Shown piece after piece: positions 34,588 to 45,988 of a DNA stretch of 64,000 bases. The first letter of the stretch is position 1, and every line of letters starts with the position of its first letter. The notes below the pieces were generated by a model, which saw only the letters and a program-made list of their open reading frames with translations, had not been told where the DNA came from and did not search any database. The translations under genes were made by a program, and so were the position numbers. The stretch is from Galeruca laticollis (taxonomy: Eukaryota > Arthropoda > Insecta > Coleoptera > Chrysomelidae): positions 27,035,067-27,099,066 of the forward strand of contig OY998184.1 in the NCBI GenBank assembly GCA_963921935.1, read 5' to 3'.

Positions 34588-36840
34588 TTGGTAAAATATC
34601 ATGACAATTTGTTAAAAGTAGGTGTTACACACCCATCTATTGCCAAATCCATGGAAAATGGATACCTTGGGATCAAACGTACAACTAAATCGTTTTCTAA
34701 ACAACCAGTTGATTTAGTTCTTGAGCACACAATTAATGCCGATGCAGGAAAACGATTAACCGGTGTTATTCAATTTACTAATTCTATTTCTGCTCGGCAG
34801 CGATGGGCTAGAAGTCACGATATGAGAACAACAATTATATCTTATACAATGGACGTGACAGGTTTACGAAGAAAAAATGATGTTTCAGCGGACCTAGAAG
34901 AACATGCGATAAAAAGAAATTCTGCACAATTATGGAATTTCATCAATACTTTTGAGAATTTTTTGAATCCATTTCAATTAAATTTAGATGACAATTGTCT
35001 TTATAATATCGGTAATGGTACAGTAGCTTCAAGCGCAGTACAAGAGTACTTATTCAATTTTTTAAACATCGGTGCAAACTTAAAACAAAAGTTTATTTCT
35101 GAATGTTCAACTAACGGAGGGAGATTCGAAGAAAAAATGTCACAGGTGAAAATAATGAATATGGCTTCAGAGAAAAAAAAGAATAGAATTATTAAAGTTG
35201 ATAATAAAGTTCACGAAATCCGTGTCCAGCGTGATTTATTTTGTCGCCTATTAGCTCTATCAATGGAATTTAATATCGATGTGGAAAAAACATTGTCATA
35301 CCCTATTACAATCGTTCCGATGTCACTTTGTCATGAAGATGGAACTATTCATCATACTGCAAAATCAGTAATGTTTGAAGCTTTAGTAGGAAATACTCAT
35401 AATGACGAAATACCAGAACGGTTCGATGCTGTTATTTTTGATGGGTTTTATTTACTCCATACAATGAAAAACATTCCAAAAACATTTGGTAATATTTCTA
35501 AAAAAATCATGTCCATTTTAACAGCAACACATGCTCCACGAGTAGACATAATTTTTCGATCAGTATTTTTTGCCGTCTATCAAAGATTATGAACGAAGCC
35601 AATATCACGAAGTACGTAACATCCAATATTTAATTACTGATCCAGAACAAGTCAGACCAGTTGATTTTATTAGAGAACATAGAATTCAAAGAAGCGCTTG
35701 TAGATTTTTTGATCATGCACTGGAGGACAAGTGAAATGGCTCAATATATTGGAAATACCAACATCAATTTAAATTATAAAGAATGTCATATTTATCGTGT
35801 CAATAACAACTGTGTGATCTCTAATATTAATGATAACTTAGCGTGCCAGCATCATGAAGAAGCTGATACGAAAATAGTACATCACATATGCCAAATGGAC
35901 AACGATATATCCAATGTTTCAATAAGAGCATCCGACACAGACATTTTAATAATAATGCTTGGAAACATGGACCACCTCTGCAACAATAATTTAAAAATCT
36001 TCATGGAATATGGCAAGATCAATTTAAAAAAATGGATTAATATTTCACAATTATATATAAAATTAGGACCCCTTTTATGCCAAAGTTTACCTGGTTTTCA
36101 CGCATTAACCGGATGTGATTTTAATCCATGTTTTGTGAGAAGAGGCAAGAAGAAACCTTATCGATTATTACAAACAAATATTCAATTTCAGAAGGCATTT
36201 GCAGCATTAGGAAATGCTGAAATAATAGAGAAAAAAAGATGAGGTTTTTCCAATAGTCGAAAAGTTCGTCTGTCAACTGTATGGAATGAAATCTGCCAAT
36301 GTAAATGAAGCACGATATGATAAGTTTATCGCCACATATAAAACAAGTGGTACTGAGGTGTTTAAGAAAAAACGGATCAGTTTTGATTCCAAAAATTTGC
36401 ATCCATGCCACCGGGAACTGCAACAACAATTATTGCGGTCTGTATACATTACAAATATCTGGAGAAATAGTCACTTAAAAGTGCCAACGGTTCTTAAACC
36501 TGAAGATAATGGTTGGAACTTAATCGATGGAAGCTATGTTTTTAATTGGTTTGAGGGAGATACAGTTCCTTCTTCTATCTACGAAATATTATTACAACAG
36601 CCTACTGATACTACTGAGAATGAGTCAAGTGAAGCTGAAGAACGCATTGAAGGTAATAAACAAATTCTTAATTTTCTAAAAATATTTGGAATTCTACATA
36701 ATTGAGCGCAAGATCCGAGATTTAATGTTATTATTAATGTATTCAAAATTTGTTTCTTTTTAGATGATGAAATCGACAATGAAGAATCATATGATGACGA
36801 AGAAAGTGATGATGACATATTAGATAATGATGATGGTTAA
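34588..36840 (+). pseudogene. transposon-encoded protein of unknown class (nuclease-like?)
   Basis: One gene broken by about three frameshifts. 34588-35592: VDLVLEHTINADAGKRLTGV, FTNSISARQRWARS, and RVDIIF, where an extra base near 35553 breaks the frame before a segment ending PSIKDYERSQ. 35661-36242: LACQHHEEADTKIVHHICQ, RASDTDILIIMLGNM and LPGFHALTGCDFNPCFVRRG. 36286-36705: IWRNSHLKVPTVLKPEDNGW. A GT-AG intron (36653-36763) fits and would join ERIE to an acidic tail ending at 36840. The EADTK and SDTD acids suggest a metal-dependent nuclease or transposase; this is inference. The N-terminus of relatives appears to be missing. Confidence 0.6.
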
Positions 36841-36944
36841 TTTAAACGTCTTATGTACATTATGTTACAACTAATAAAATACATTTTACCCATAATTTCT
36901 ATTTTTACTCAATGTAATTTGCATCAACGATATGATTTTTCATG

Positions 36945-37379
36945 CTACGCCTCTTATTCGCACTCCCATAGCATCTTTCCCCTCGCCTGTCAAGGACTTA
37001 TGCTAGCCAGAACCGCCTGTCATTGTACCAACTTACTTTAAATCGTTTAAAGAAGCATATCTGTAAATTTCAACTTCACAGAATAAAGTTTATTTCAATT
37101 TACATATAATACACCTTCAGGCTCACCTGTCAGGTACTTGTGCTCATCGAAAACGCCTGTCAATTTTTTTGGAACTTAATAACAAATAAACTAAATGGTA
37201 AAAAAATGTCAAGCTTACAGGAACAAGTTTTTTTTTCAAATGTTTCCTACACTTTCAAAAATATAGGGATTGATGACGTGCAGGGCTGAGGCGCGCCAGG
37301 CGATGGTCATTGTACTTAGGCAATTATGACTCATCACCATAAGAATTTCTAGCCCTACAGACACACCGTTACTCGGACG
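36945..37379 (-). repeat. right terminal inverted repeat with TGACAGGCG motifs
   Basis: Reverse-complement motifs (CGCCTGTCA) are at 36984, 37014, 37124 (variant CACCTGTCA) and 37154, with the same 30/110/30 spacing as the left arm. Confidence 0.85.
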
Positions 37380-37383
37380 GTCC

Positions 37384-37760
37384 TACTATAAACAAGGAGC
37401 TCTCAATCAAGTTATTGAACTGAGCAAGAGACAGTTACCGATTTGATTACTGGACATTGCACCCTAAGGAAACATCTATACAAAATGGGAAAGGTTAGTG
37501 AACCTATCTGTAGGAAATTTGAAGTAAGTGATTAAACACTTACTCACATGCTCTGCTTATAGAACTTACAAGGACTCGGGCAGAAACATTTTGGAAAGGA
37601 AATAATAATAACCATCAGAGCTACTCAAAATCCCCCCAAATAACCTAGTGGCCTATATTGAGGACGCGAAGTTTCTGGAGTGGAAATAGATAATATTGGG
37701 AATGGCACAATGACTAAGATCAAGTACCGAGGCTATTAAGCACAACCCAAACGAACGAAT
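37384..37760 (+). pseudogene. LINE C-terminal fragment, 3' of the DNA transposon insertion
   Basis: It encodes TGHCTLRKHLYKMGKVSEPI then CRKFEVSD and a decayed end. This matches the TGH...L..HL/C..C block that follows RNase H in jockey/I-type LINEs. A short GAAT repeat at about 37753-37767 may be its 3' tail. It is collinear with 33691-33999. Confidence 0.65.
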
Positions 37761-37799
37761 GAATGAATCCTCATGGGGTATCTCATTCTATGTCACATC

Positions 37800-38657
37800 T
37801 ATCTCATATCGAAGAGCCAACAGAGTTTGAGGATGACACTGTGAGTTTCTTCACCTTTTACTGATTATATGCCATACATGTTCAACTGATGACAAATTCG
37901 GGGAGCTTGGTGACCAGGGCAGGATATGAATTGGAGCCTGGTGGAAGTAGTCCCAGGTTTGTCAGGCTATATGCGGCCGAGCGTTATGTTGCTATAAAGT
38001 TGGATTTTGAAGTGTCCAAAGGTAAGTAATCAGATGAGTTTCCAATATTTCTTGAATGTATCGATGTGCATAAAGAAAGGTACCCCATATCATAACTCCA
38101 ACAGTGCGATGTAAAACAAAAAATTGAGGGTTACGACGTTTGTCTCGTCTCCTTCTCACCCTCGCTAGACCATCATATATGTCTAGGTAGAACCGGAATT
38201 CATCACTGAAGACGATAGTGTTCCATTCCTAATTCCACACTAGTCGTTCTTGGCACTACTGAAGTCGATTTCTTCGATGTTCCCGAGTTGAAGGTAACAC
38301 CAACTGAGGTCGATATGAAAAAAGTCCAAACCTTCTTATCCGTCTATAAACGTTTCGCATTCCACAAACCCTTTCATGTTCTGCAAACCACTGAGTTGCT
38401 ATTGCCCTTGTCGATAAGAAACAATCTCTTAAAGTTCATAAGTTAGTTAGGCGACGATCTTGACCCTGTCTTGTCTTATTCCTTCGTTCTGTGCCGCCTC
38501 CGACTCTTCTTCTTCTTCGGCCTTCTCGGTGCCACGCTTCGTAACATCTGACAAAAACATCCACACTCCTGTTTATTCTACCAGCAATTTCTCGGAACGA
38601 CTGCCCAGCTTCCCGAATATCAACAATTTTACCTCTTTCGGACTCAGTTAGCTGCAT
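37800..38657 (-). pseudogene. Tc1-type transposase relic
   Basis: 38436-38657 reads MQLTESERGKIVDIREAGQS and FREIAGRINRSVDVFVRCYE, a Tc1 helix-turn-helix followed by a basic RRRRRVGGG segment. On the same strand, decayed sequence down to about 37850 contains landmarks resembling DEFRFYLD and IWGT, a PHIA-like block and SPNLSSVEHVW, the DDE core order. Many frameshifts make it dead. Confidence 0.65.
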
Positions 38658-39055
38658 TTTGCATTTCTTCGCAGCCTAGGCATGATAAGCACTTCTAAAT
38701 TCTTGTAAGGCAACGTTTAAAACCATTTTACTCGAACAAATTCTGTATTTTGATATCGGAATCAGCCGGTTTGTCCAGTACTTTAGAGCAAAACAATAAT
38801 TGAATAAAAACTGGAATGTTTAACTGATAGCGTTCAAATTTTAATCTTGTATTAAGACTTTTATGATGAGCATGTACGTGAAATAATTTTTGAAATGAAA
38901 TAATATTTACTGGGTTTCTACATCACTGTGAGTTATACTAATCTTACATGGATAATTGAATGCATCACAAATTATCTATTCACAATCTTCCTTTTGTATG
39001 ATTTTCCATAGGTCCAAAGAAAAAAATACGAAGGAGAGGAATACCGTAGATCTTT
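38658..39055. other. no recognised gene
   Basis: AT-rich non-coding sequence in intron 2. Confidence 0.35.
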
Positions 39056-39199
39056 GATGACTACCCAGATAGTACCAGATATCCATGGGATGTTCTGACA
39101 GTCTTCGATTTGGAAGATATATATCCAAATATTATAGGGTTATTCTGGGGATATCTAGAATATCTGTGTGTATACCTACATCGAATATTCATTGTAAGT

Positions 39200-40185
39200 C
39201 CAGTTGGAATATCCTCTGATTATTCTTCTTACAATATTGGAATCAAATAGTTCCAAGAATAATCTATCATTATTGATTTTTGTTCAATCGCTCTTTCTGT
39301 TCCATGGGCATGCGTTAGTAGTTGCAGTTGACAGTTAACGGTAACGACCAGTGAAAAATGGCGGATGGCGGTTCGACCATCTTATATAGGTCATTGTTAT
39401 TGGTAAAATAGTAATATTGTGATTAATTATTTTTGAACGTTAATTAATCAGTTAATTTTTGGCCAGTGAGAAGTTGTTAAAATCTGTTTCTACGGTGTGT
39501 CCTATGCTACGGGTGGAACTAATACATACGACCTCACGCATCAAAATAGGTACGCTTTATTATATGTTTTTATTGCCTGTTGATTTATCAATGCATTTTC
39601 TATAAAATTATCCAGTTGCTGCTAAAATGCTGCTAAAAATAATTGTTGATTTCCTAAATTTTTGCAACAAAATGAATTGATAAATATTTTCAATTGTAAT
39701 TTTCCCTTTTATCATATAAATTATAGCATAACTCCCAATACCAAAAGAATTCTTATAACTGAGTATAACTTATACTCTAACTATACTATACTCTAATTAT
39801 AACTGAATGTATGATATGAGTTCCTTAATCAAAGTACCTATAGTTACCTCTATTAATTTTATTAATTGGGATTTACTTGAAAGCTCTACACAACTGGTAA
39901 TCTGATAATTCAAATTTAAAATAGTCTGACATTTGGTAAATAAAAGTTGGTCAATTGTCTAGTTTCATGCATATGTATACTGTTCAGACAAATTAAAGCG
40001 GTCTTATATTTTATTAGTTTGTTATAACTTATAAACCGTAATTGTTCAATTTCTAAAATTAATACAATTTTAGATGGTACCTTTGCCAAGATTGGAAGGT
40101 ACTTATTTGTAACAATATATTAAAAGATTCTTGTAAAAAATCCTGACAGAGTATCTAATCGAGGGCTACAGTATGCATGCATATA
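39200..40185. other. no recognised gene
   Basis: AT-rich sequence with no coding potential that I could recognise. Confidence 0.35.
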
Positions 40186-41010
40186 AAGGGAAATAAACGG
40201 CTTTTAAGATTAAAACTAACTTTGCCCCATCTAAAAGATGCCCTGAACAATATTCTATCATAAAAGTGTCACTTGTCTACCCTTCGGGGGATGTATCGTG
40301 CTAACAAACCGAAATTTTTCCAAAAATAACCAAAAATGTAGTATATTTTATGATAAGATATTATTCAGGGCGTCTCAAAGATAAACCCTATTGATATTCA
40401 GCTCACTAAAACCAGTAAAACGGGTACTATGGTACTTGAAGTAGTACCAAATTTTTGTCATTTTTGGAGAATTTTCAGTTTGTTAGCACGATACAGCCTC
40501 CAAAGTGTATACAAGCGACCAATTTTATGATTGAATACTGTTAAATGTGTCTCACAGATGTACTCTATTGATTTTCAGTTAACTAGAGCGAGTACAGCGT
40601 GTCCTATAAATCCTGGTCACTTGTATATATTCCGGAGGCTGTATAGTGCTAATAAACTGAAATTTCTCCCAAAAAGACAAAAATGTCGTACTTAAAGTAC
40701 TATAGCACCTGTTGTACAGGCTCTGATGAGCTGAAAATCAATATGGTTCATCTGTGAAATGTCCCGAATGATATTGAATCATAAAATTTGTGTTTTGTTG
40801 CACTCCGGAGACTGTAACGAGGTAACAAGACATGTAACGAAAAGTAGCCGACGACAACGACGACGACGACGACGACATATACACAGGATTTTTTTTCTAA
40901 AAACTATTTTTTCGTGTTGTTTTTGATGAAAAACGTGAAAATAACTCAAATTTTTTTTTCAAAGTTCCAACTTTTTTGTGGGTAAACCAATACTTTTCTC
41001 GGATATTATA

Positions 41011-41103
41011 TAGGTTGGGCGGAAAAGTAAAAATGCTTTGAAAAAACAAAGCTCTTTGAATCAGTAGTAGGTATAATCATGTTATTACTTTTCCGCCCAA
41101 CCT
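41011..41103. mobile_element. MITE at the centre of the palindrome
   Basis: Ends AGGTTGGGCGGAAAAGTAA and TTACTTTTCCGCCCAACCT are perfect 19-bp inverted repeats about 55 bp apart, flanked by TA. A small Tc1/mariner-like MITE placed in the loop of the foldback palindrome. Confidence 0.75.
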
Positions 41104-41665
41104 ATCTAATATGCGAGAAAAGTATTGGTTTACCCCAAAAAAAGTTGGAAATTTTTTTTTGAGTTATTTTTACGTTTTCCATCAATAACAACCCAAAAAA
41201 CGGTTTTTAGAAAAAAATCTTGTGGGTATGTCGTCGTCATTGTCGTCGGCCACTTTTCGTTACATGTCTTGTTACCACGATACAGCCTCCGGAGTGCAAC
41301 AAGTAACCAATTTTATGATTGAATATTGTTAAAGACATGTCACAGATGAACCCTATTGATTTTCAGCTCACCAGAGCCAGCATAACGGGTGCTATGGTAC
41401 TAGAAGTACGACATTTTAGTCATTTTCTGAGAAATGTCAGTTTGTTAGCACGATACAGCCTCCGGAGTTCAACAAGTCACCAATTTTATAATTGAATATT
41501 ATTCAGGACATCTCACAGATGAACCCTATTGATTTTCAGCTCACCAGAGCCAGTACAACAGGTGCTATAGTACTTTAAGTAAGATATTTTTGTCATTTTT
41601 GGAGAAATTTCAGTTTGTTAGCAGGATACAGCCTCCGAAGTATATACAAGTGACCAATTTTATGA

Positions 41666-43548
41666 TTGTATATTTTTCATGAAGCGTGGAAAATATATAT
41701 AAATAACAGAACAACGAAAAACTATGAAGTGTACAAAGAGAAGAGGAAAAAGGTGAAAGAGATGGTAACAGTAGCTAAAAGAAATCAGTGGAAAGAATTT
41801 GGCGAAAAAATGGAAAGCAATAGTAAATCAAATCAAAAACTGTTTTACAAAACATTGAAGTTATTAAGAAAGGAAAAACCACATGAAAAAACATGGATAA
41901 AAAATAAAAAAGGAGATATACTAAGAAATGAAAACGAAGTAAATGATAGATGGAAAGAGTATTTTGAGGAATTACTAGGAGCAGACAACAGAATTCAGGA
42001 CATTAACAAAAAAAAGGATGCAATAATAGGAAATAAAGACATTGTAACTCTAAAAGAATTACAGGAAATAATACATGAATTGAAAAATGGAAAATCTCCA
42101 GGAATTGATAAATTAACAGCAGAAATGTTCAAAAATTTAGGGGAAACAGGAACAAAAATATTATTGACAATATACAACAGGGCGTGGAGTGAAGAACAGA
42201 TTCCAGAAGATTGGAAGACATCCTTAATAGTTCCAATATATAAAAAGGGGGATAGACAAGACTGCAATAATTATAGAGGAATAAATCTACTTGGTACTGC
42301 TATGAAAGTCTACGAGAAGATTATAGACAGTAAGATAAGACCAGGGATAGAAAATACTCTCGAAGAATCGCAAAGTGGATTTAGAAGAGGGCGAAGCATC
42401 CAAGACCACATATTCACAGTGAAACAGATAATTGAGAAGTTCTCACAACAAGAAAAAGAGGTATATATGGGATTTATAGACATGGAAAAAGCTTTTGACA
42501 AAGTACCAAGGGAGAAGTTATGGAAAGTACTAGAAGGAAGGGGAGTAAATTACAAAATAATAGATATAATCAAAAACATTTACAAAAATAATAGAAATTG
42601 TGTAATATACAGGAATAAAACATCAGAACCATTTTCAACACAAGAAGGATTAAGGCAAGGAGGGGGACTAAGTCCATTATTATTTACAATTTTTATTGAT
42701 GAAATAATTAAAAAATCGTCAACCAAAATGGCAAAACTACACATTGGATACAAACATTTAGGAAGAGTGGATATATCAGAAGCAGCTTTTGCAGATGATT
42801 TAATAATTATGGCAGGGAAAGAGAAGGATTTACAAAAGAATATGGAAATATGGAGCACGGTATCGGATGAATTTGGAATGACAGTGAATCAAAGTAAAAC
42901 CAAAGTTATGGTTATAGGACCGAAACAAAAACATCTAAATATACAGTTAGAGGGAATACAAATTGAGCAAGTTAGAAGATATAAATATTTGGGAGTAGAA
43001 ATAGAAGAAAATGGGACGCAGGAAGTCGAAATTAACAATAGAGTACAAAAAACGATGAAACTTTATCACACGATGAACTCGACATTCATAAATAAAAAGG
43101 AAGTTTCCAAGAAAACGAAGTTAATGTATTTAAAACAATTTACCGGCCAATATTAACATTCGGATGTGAATCTTGGGTATTAACAAAGAGACAAAAGAGT
43201 CGAATACAAGCAGTTGAGATTAAGTATCTTAGGCGAGTTAAAGGAGTCACAAAGAAAGACAAACTAAGAAGTACGGAAATAAGAGAAGACCTTGAAATAG
43301 AATCAACACTTAAATTTATTGAAAAGAGACAATTAAGCTGGTGGGGACATTTACAAAGAATGAACGATACAAGACCAGTTAAACAAGTATGGCAATCAAA
43401 AATACAAAAAAGAACGAAAAAGGGAAGACCAAAACAAACATGGGATGGTGTTATGGTAGGCATAATGCAAGAAAAAGGAAAAACATGGACAGAGGCAAAA
43501 ACAATGGCAAGAGATAAACAACAATGGGCTAAATTTGTACACGAATAA
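41666..43548 (+). pseudogene. RTE-like reverse transcriptase ORF, one frameshift
   Basis: The 496-codon open stretch to 43156 contains GKSPGIDKLTAEMFKNLG, SLIVPIYKKGDRQDCNNYRG, ESQSGFRRGRSIQDHIF, GFIDMEKAFDKVPREKLW (catalytic D), EGLRQGGGLSPLLFTIFIDE, AAFADDLIIMAGKEKD (catalytic DD) and RRYKYLGVEIEENG. Near 43132-43137 a run of four As replaces an expected five. The C-terminal part (PILTFGCESWVLTKR, QLSWWGHLQRMND, KKGRPKQTWDGV) continues in the next frame to 43548. The single-base change in a homopolymer could be a sequencing error. The first few codons belong to the flanking array, not the element. Confidence 0.8.
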
Positions 43549-43669
43549 AATTCTATCTGGACCAAAGCATCAATGAAAAAATGAATATATGTCTTAAGTA
43601 TAATGCGATGTAATTGAAATAATTGTAAAAGTATACCCTACGCCATATACTATGGTAATTGGGTTTCTG

Positions 43670-43697
<28 letters not shown>
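41681..43697 (+). mobile_element. young 5'-truncated RTE-like non-LTR retrotransposon
   Basis: A 12-bp target duplication TATATTTTTCAT lies at 41669-41680 and 43698-43709. The element starts inside the ORF (no endonuclease) and ends in an (AT)n tail. The long open frame and clear target duplication indicate a fairly recent insertion into the foldback array. The polymerase resembles the insect LINE proteins often annotated as craniofacial-development-protein-2-like; the RTE/Proto2 placement is tentative. Confidence 0.8.

Positions 43698-43702
<5 letters not shown>
43673..43702. repeat. (AT)n tract, LINE 3' tail
   Basis: About fifteen AT units at the 3' end of the RTE-like LINE, merging into the right copy of its target duplication. 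Confidence 0.85.
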
Positions 43703-43705
<3 letters not shown>

Positions 43706-43945
43706 TCATAGTGTCTCAAAGATGAATCCTATCGATATTCAGCTCACTAAATCCAGTACAACGGGTTCCATGGTACTTGAAGTACCAAATTTTTGTCATT
43801 TTTGGAGAATGTTCAGTTTGCTAGCAAGATACATCCCCCGAAGTGTATACAAGTGACAATTTTATGATAGAATATTATTCAGGGCCACAGATGCGGGAAA
43901 GTTAGTTTTAATCTTTAAAACCGTTCATTTTATTTTCGAATGTAC

Positions 43946-44498
43946 AAGAAACAAATAACTTCTAATTACTATTTTGTTTGGAATATTTCGTTTTTTACTT
44001 GTCTCCTACAAGAATTTTTTTTGACATTACATATTTGTTTAATGTCATCTTTTAAGTTTCAGTTTTTGATATTACATTTTTAATTGTTATACATACATAC
44101 ACAAAAATCATAGTAGAATAGAAATTACGTACTAGCAAACAAATAACGATTTTATTGTTTCAGATGCCGTCCAAAAGTTGGACAAGAACATAACAAACAA
44201 AGAAGTTGAATTGAAAACAGGAAAATTTATTAGCCAAATGTAAGGAACGGTAGAAATCGGTTTCAAAAAGTTGAGTATGGAGGAAGTCAGTGAATTTTGC
44301 AATCTCGTATTTGAAAATTATGTTAGTTTCAGTTATGTTATGAGATTCATCTTATAATTATGTATGAATAAATTAAATTGAACTCTATGTTTCCCGTGAT
44401 TTAATTTTTTCAATTAAAAATTCTTTTTCCTATATATACCATTCAAAATTTCGAGAGATTCCTTAGATATTTGTGAAATATATACCATGGAACTCAGG
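43946..44498. other. no recognised gene
   Basis: AT-rich sequence. A short stretch at about 44163-44325 looks weakly coding (lysine/glutamate-rich) but resembles no known protein. Confidence 0.35.
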
Positions 44499-44997
44499 AT
44501 CATGGTACACCTCCTTTTCTCCTTTAGTTTCAGAGAATATTTATTCAAATTTAGGACATCCTGTATGCTTACTGAATGACACTTATGTAGATATCAATTA
44601 TTTTTTTCCGGTTCCACCGGGAGTGATATCAACTTCCGATTTTCGAATGGCACAACCTGTATATTAACACATGGTCTGTTAGGGATGATCCTAAGGAATC
44701 CAAGAATACCAGGTTTGATGGTGATATCTCCAAAGTCTACGGAGAGATATCGCCAATTAGTTTTCCCACAGTCTCGATAAGTGCGAGAGAGATGGTTTCC
44801 CTGGTGAGTAATTCTATTCTCCCTCACACTAATGGAGATTTTGGTTAAAATGATTGGCGATATCTAACGAAAGTTCCGGTGGAACAAAAAGTTGAAAAAG
44901 AATTGATATGTACAAAACTGTCGTTCATTAAGTATATAGGATCTCCCAAATTTCAATCAATCATTGAAACTAAAGATGAAAAGGGAGGTGTAATATG
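44499..44997. mobile_element. hairpin MITE of about 0.5 kb
   Basis: About 140 bp at each end form imperfect inverted repeats: TACACCTCCTTTTCTCCTTT at 44505 faces a sequence ending AAAAGGGAGGTGTAATATGA near 44998. The similarity continues inward to TTCCACCGG and GATATC. There is no coding capacity, and the target duplication is unclear. Confidence 0.6.
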
Positions 44998-45719
44998 ATT
45001 CAGTGTCACCCACTTACCAGGTATCATCCATTTTGCTATATATGTTCCACATATATCTTTATAATATTCCTAATATTACTTGGATATTAGTGGAATATGC
45101 CTATTGGAATGTTCTATGAATATTCTGGATTATCTTGCTTTATACATGTTGGAATTTTAATTTAGTTTCAACAAAAACCACTCTATTTTATTGCTTCAAC
45201 ATTCTTATGTGAAATAAGATTAAATTAGAATAACAATAATATCATTCCTTACAAATAGTTGTCCTTTGACACATGGTTAGGTTTTATGATACCCATATGA
45301 AAGGGAGTATCTGAATATCCGATAATAAATATCTACACACAGCTTTTAGAGTATACACAAAAGCACTAGATGTTTGTTTTGAAGTGTGCGAAACAAGAGA
45401 TAATATTCTTGTGATTTTAAAATTATTTTAGTCAAAATCGAGATTCTCTAGTAGAAGGACATACCTTCCGGGTGCTATCAATTTTAAGAAATTAAACAGT
45501 ATTCAAACAGTAATTATAGTTCAATTTAATTCGACCGATCAAAGTCTAAATCCTCTTCCATATCCAATAATACATTAAACAGATATCCTCAGAATATTCC
45601 TTGGAAACTTTTAAAGAATATTCATAGAATATTTAAAAAATTTCCCATTTCATGGTCCACAGAATATTCGAGATTTAAATATTTAAAGTGGGTCCATAGA
45701 ATATTACAATATCGGAAAA

Positions 45720-45767
<48 letters not shown>
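44998..45767. other. AT-rich sequence with GAATATTC motifs and an (AT)n tract
   Basis: No gene. Many GAATATTC-like words occur, and a perfect (AT)n tract lies at 45723-45767. It adjoins the right copy of the outer inverted repeat. Confidence 0.5.
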
Positions 45768-45771
<4 letters not shown>

Positions 45772-45988
45772 GTCCATTGAATATCTAGTGCTATCTGGGT
45801 AATCATCTATTTCATGGGAAATCTGTCTCTCTTTAAAATTCCAGTATGCAGATATTGTCATCTTGTTATGATACATTCTGTAGTAAAATTCGCGGACAAT
45901 ATGATTTTAATTGAAATAGAAGATTTGAAAGAATATAACTGAAAATATATTTCAATTCATTTTTCACTTACTAGTCACAAAACCTTAC

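Larger units (their letters stand above)
34004..37379 (+). mobile_element. unclassified DNA transposon with 435-bp inverted repeats
   Basis: The left arm 34004-34436 and right arm 36945-37379 are inverted repeats, about 95% identical by eye, starting CGTCCGAGTAACGG. Each arm carries four copies of TGACAGGCG (one variant per arm) with identical spacing. The interior encodes one decayed protein of an unclassified animal repeat family. The element splits a LINE reading frame (33691-33999 and 37384-37760), which shows it is a discrete insertion. A target duplication is not clear. It lies in intron 2 of the host gene. Confidence 0.8.
40186..43945. mobile_element. second foldback-type array with central palindrome
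   Basis: The outer ends AAGATTAAAACTAACTTT (about 40208) and its reverse complement (about 43899-43916) are inverted. The arms run inward as repeated units of about 190 bp, each with the blocks GTTAGCACGATACAGCCTCC, ACCAATTTTATGATTGAATA, CCCTATTGATTTTCAGCTCA and TTTTTGTCATTTTTGGAGAA. The arms meet at a near-perfect palindrome (about 40800-41300) with a MITE at its centre. A LINE (41681-43697) interrupts the right arm. There is no coding capacity of its own. Confidence 0.75.
39056..45811. repeat. possible 6.7-kb outer inverted-repeat pair
   Basis: The left sequence TACCCAGATAGTACCAGATA (from about 39061) is matched in reverse complement on the right by TACCCAGATAGCACTAGATA (to about 45801), and the match extends outward through GATGAY. 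Both sides are rich in GAATATTC and GATATC motifs. This could mark one large element that has received the foldback array and other insertions, or two independent copies of one repeat. Confidence 0.45.

Noticed and set aside
34004..37379. A host gene flanked by an inverted duplication
   Set aside because: The unit splits a LINE frame cleanly and its protein resembles a dispersed repeat family, so it is a transposon.
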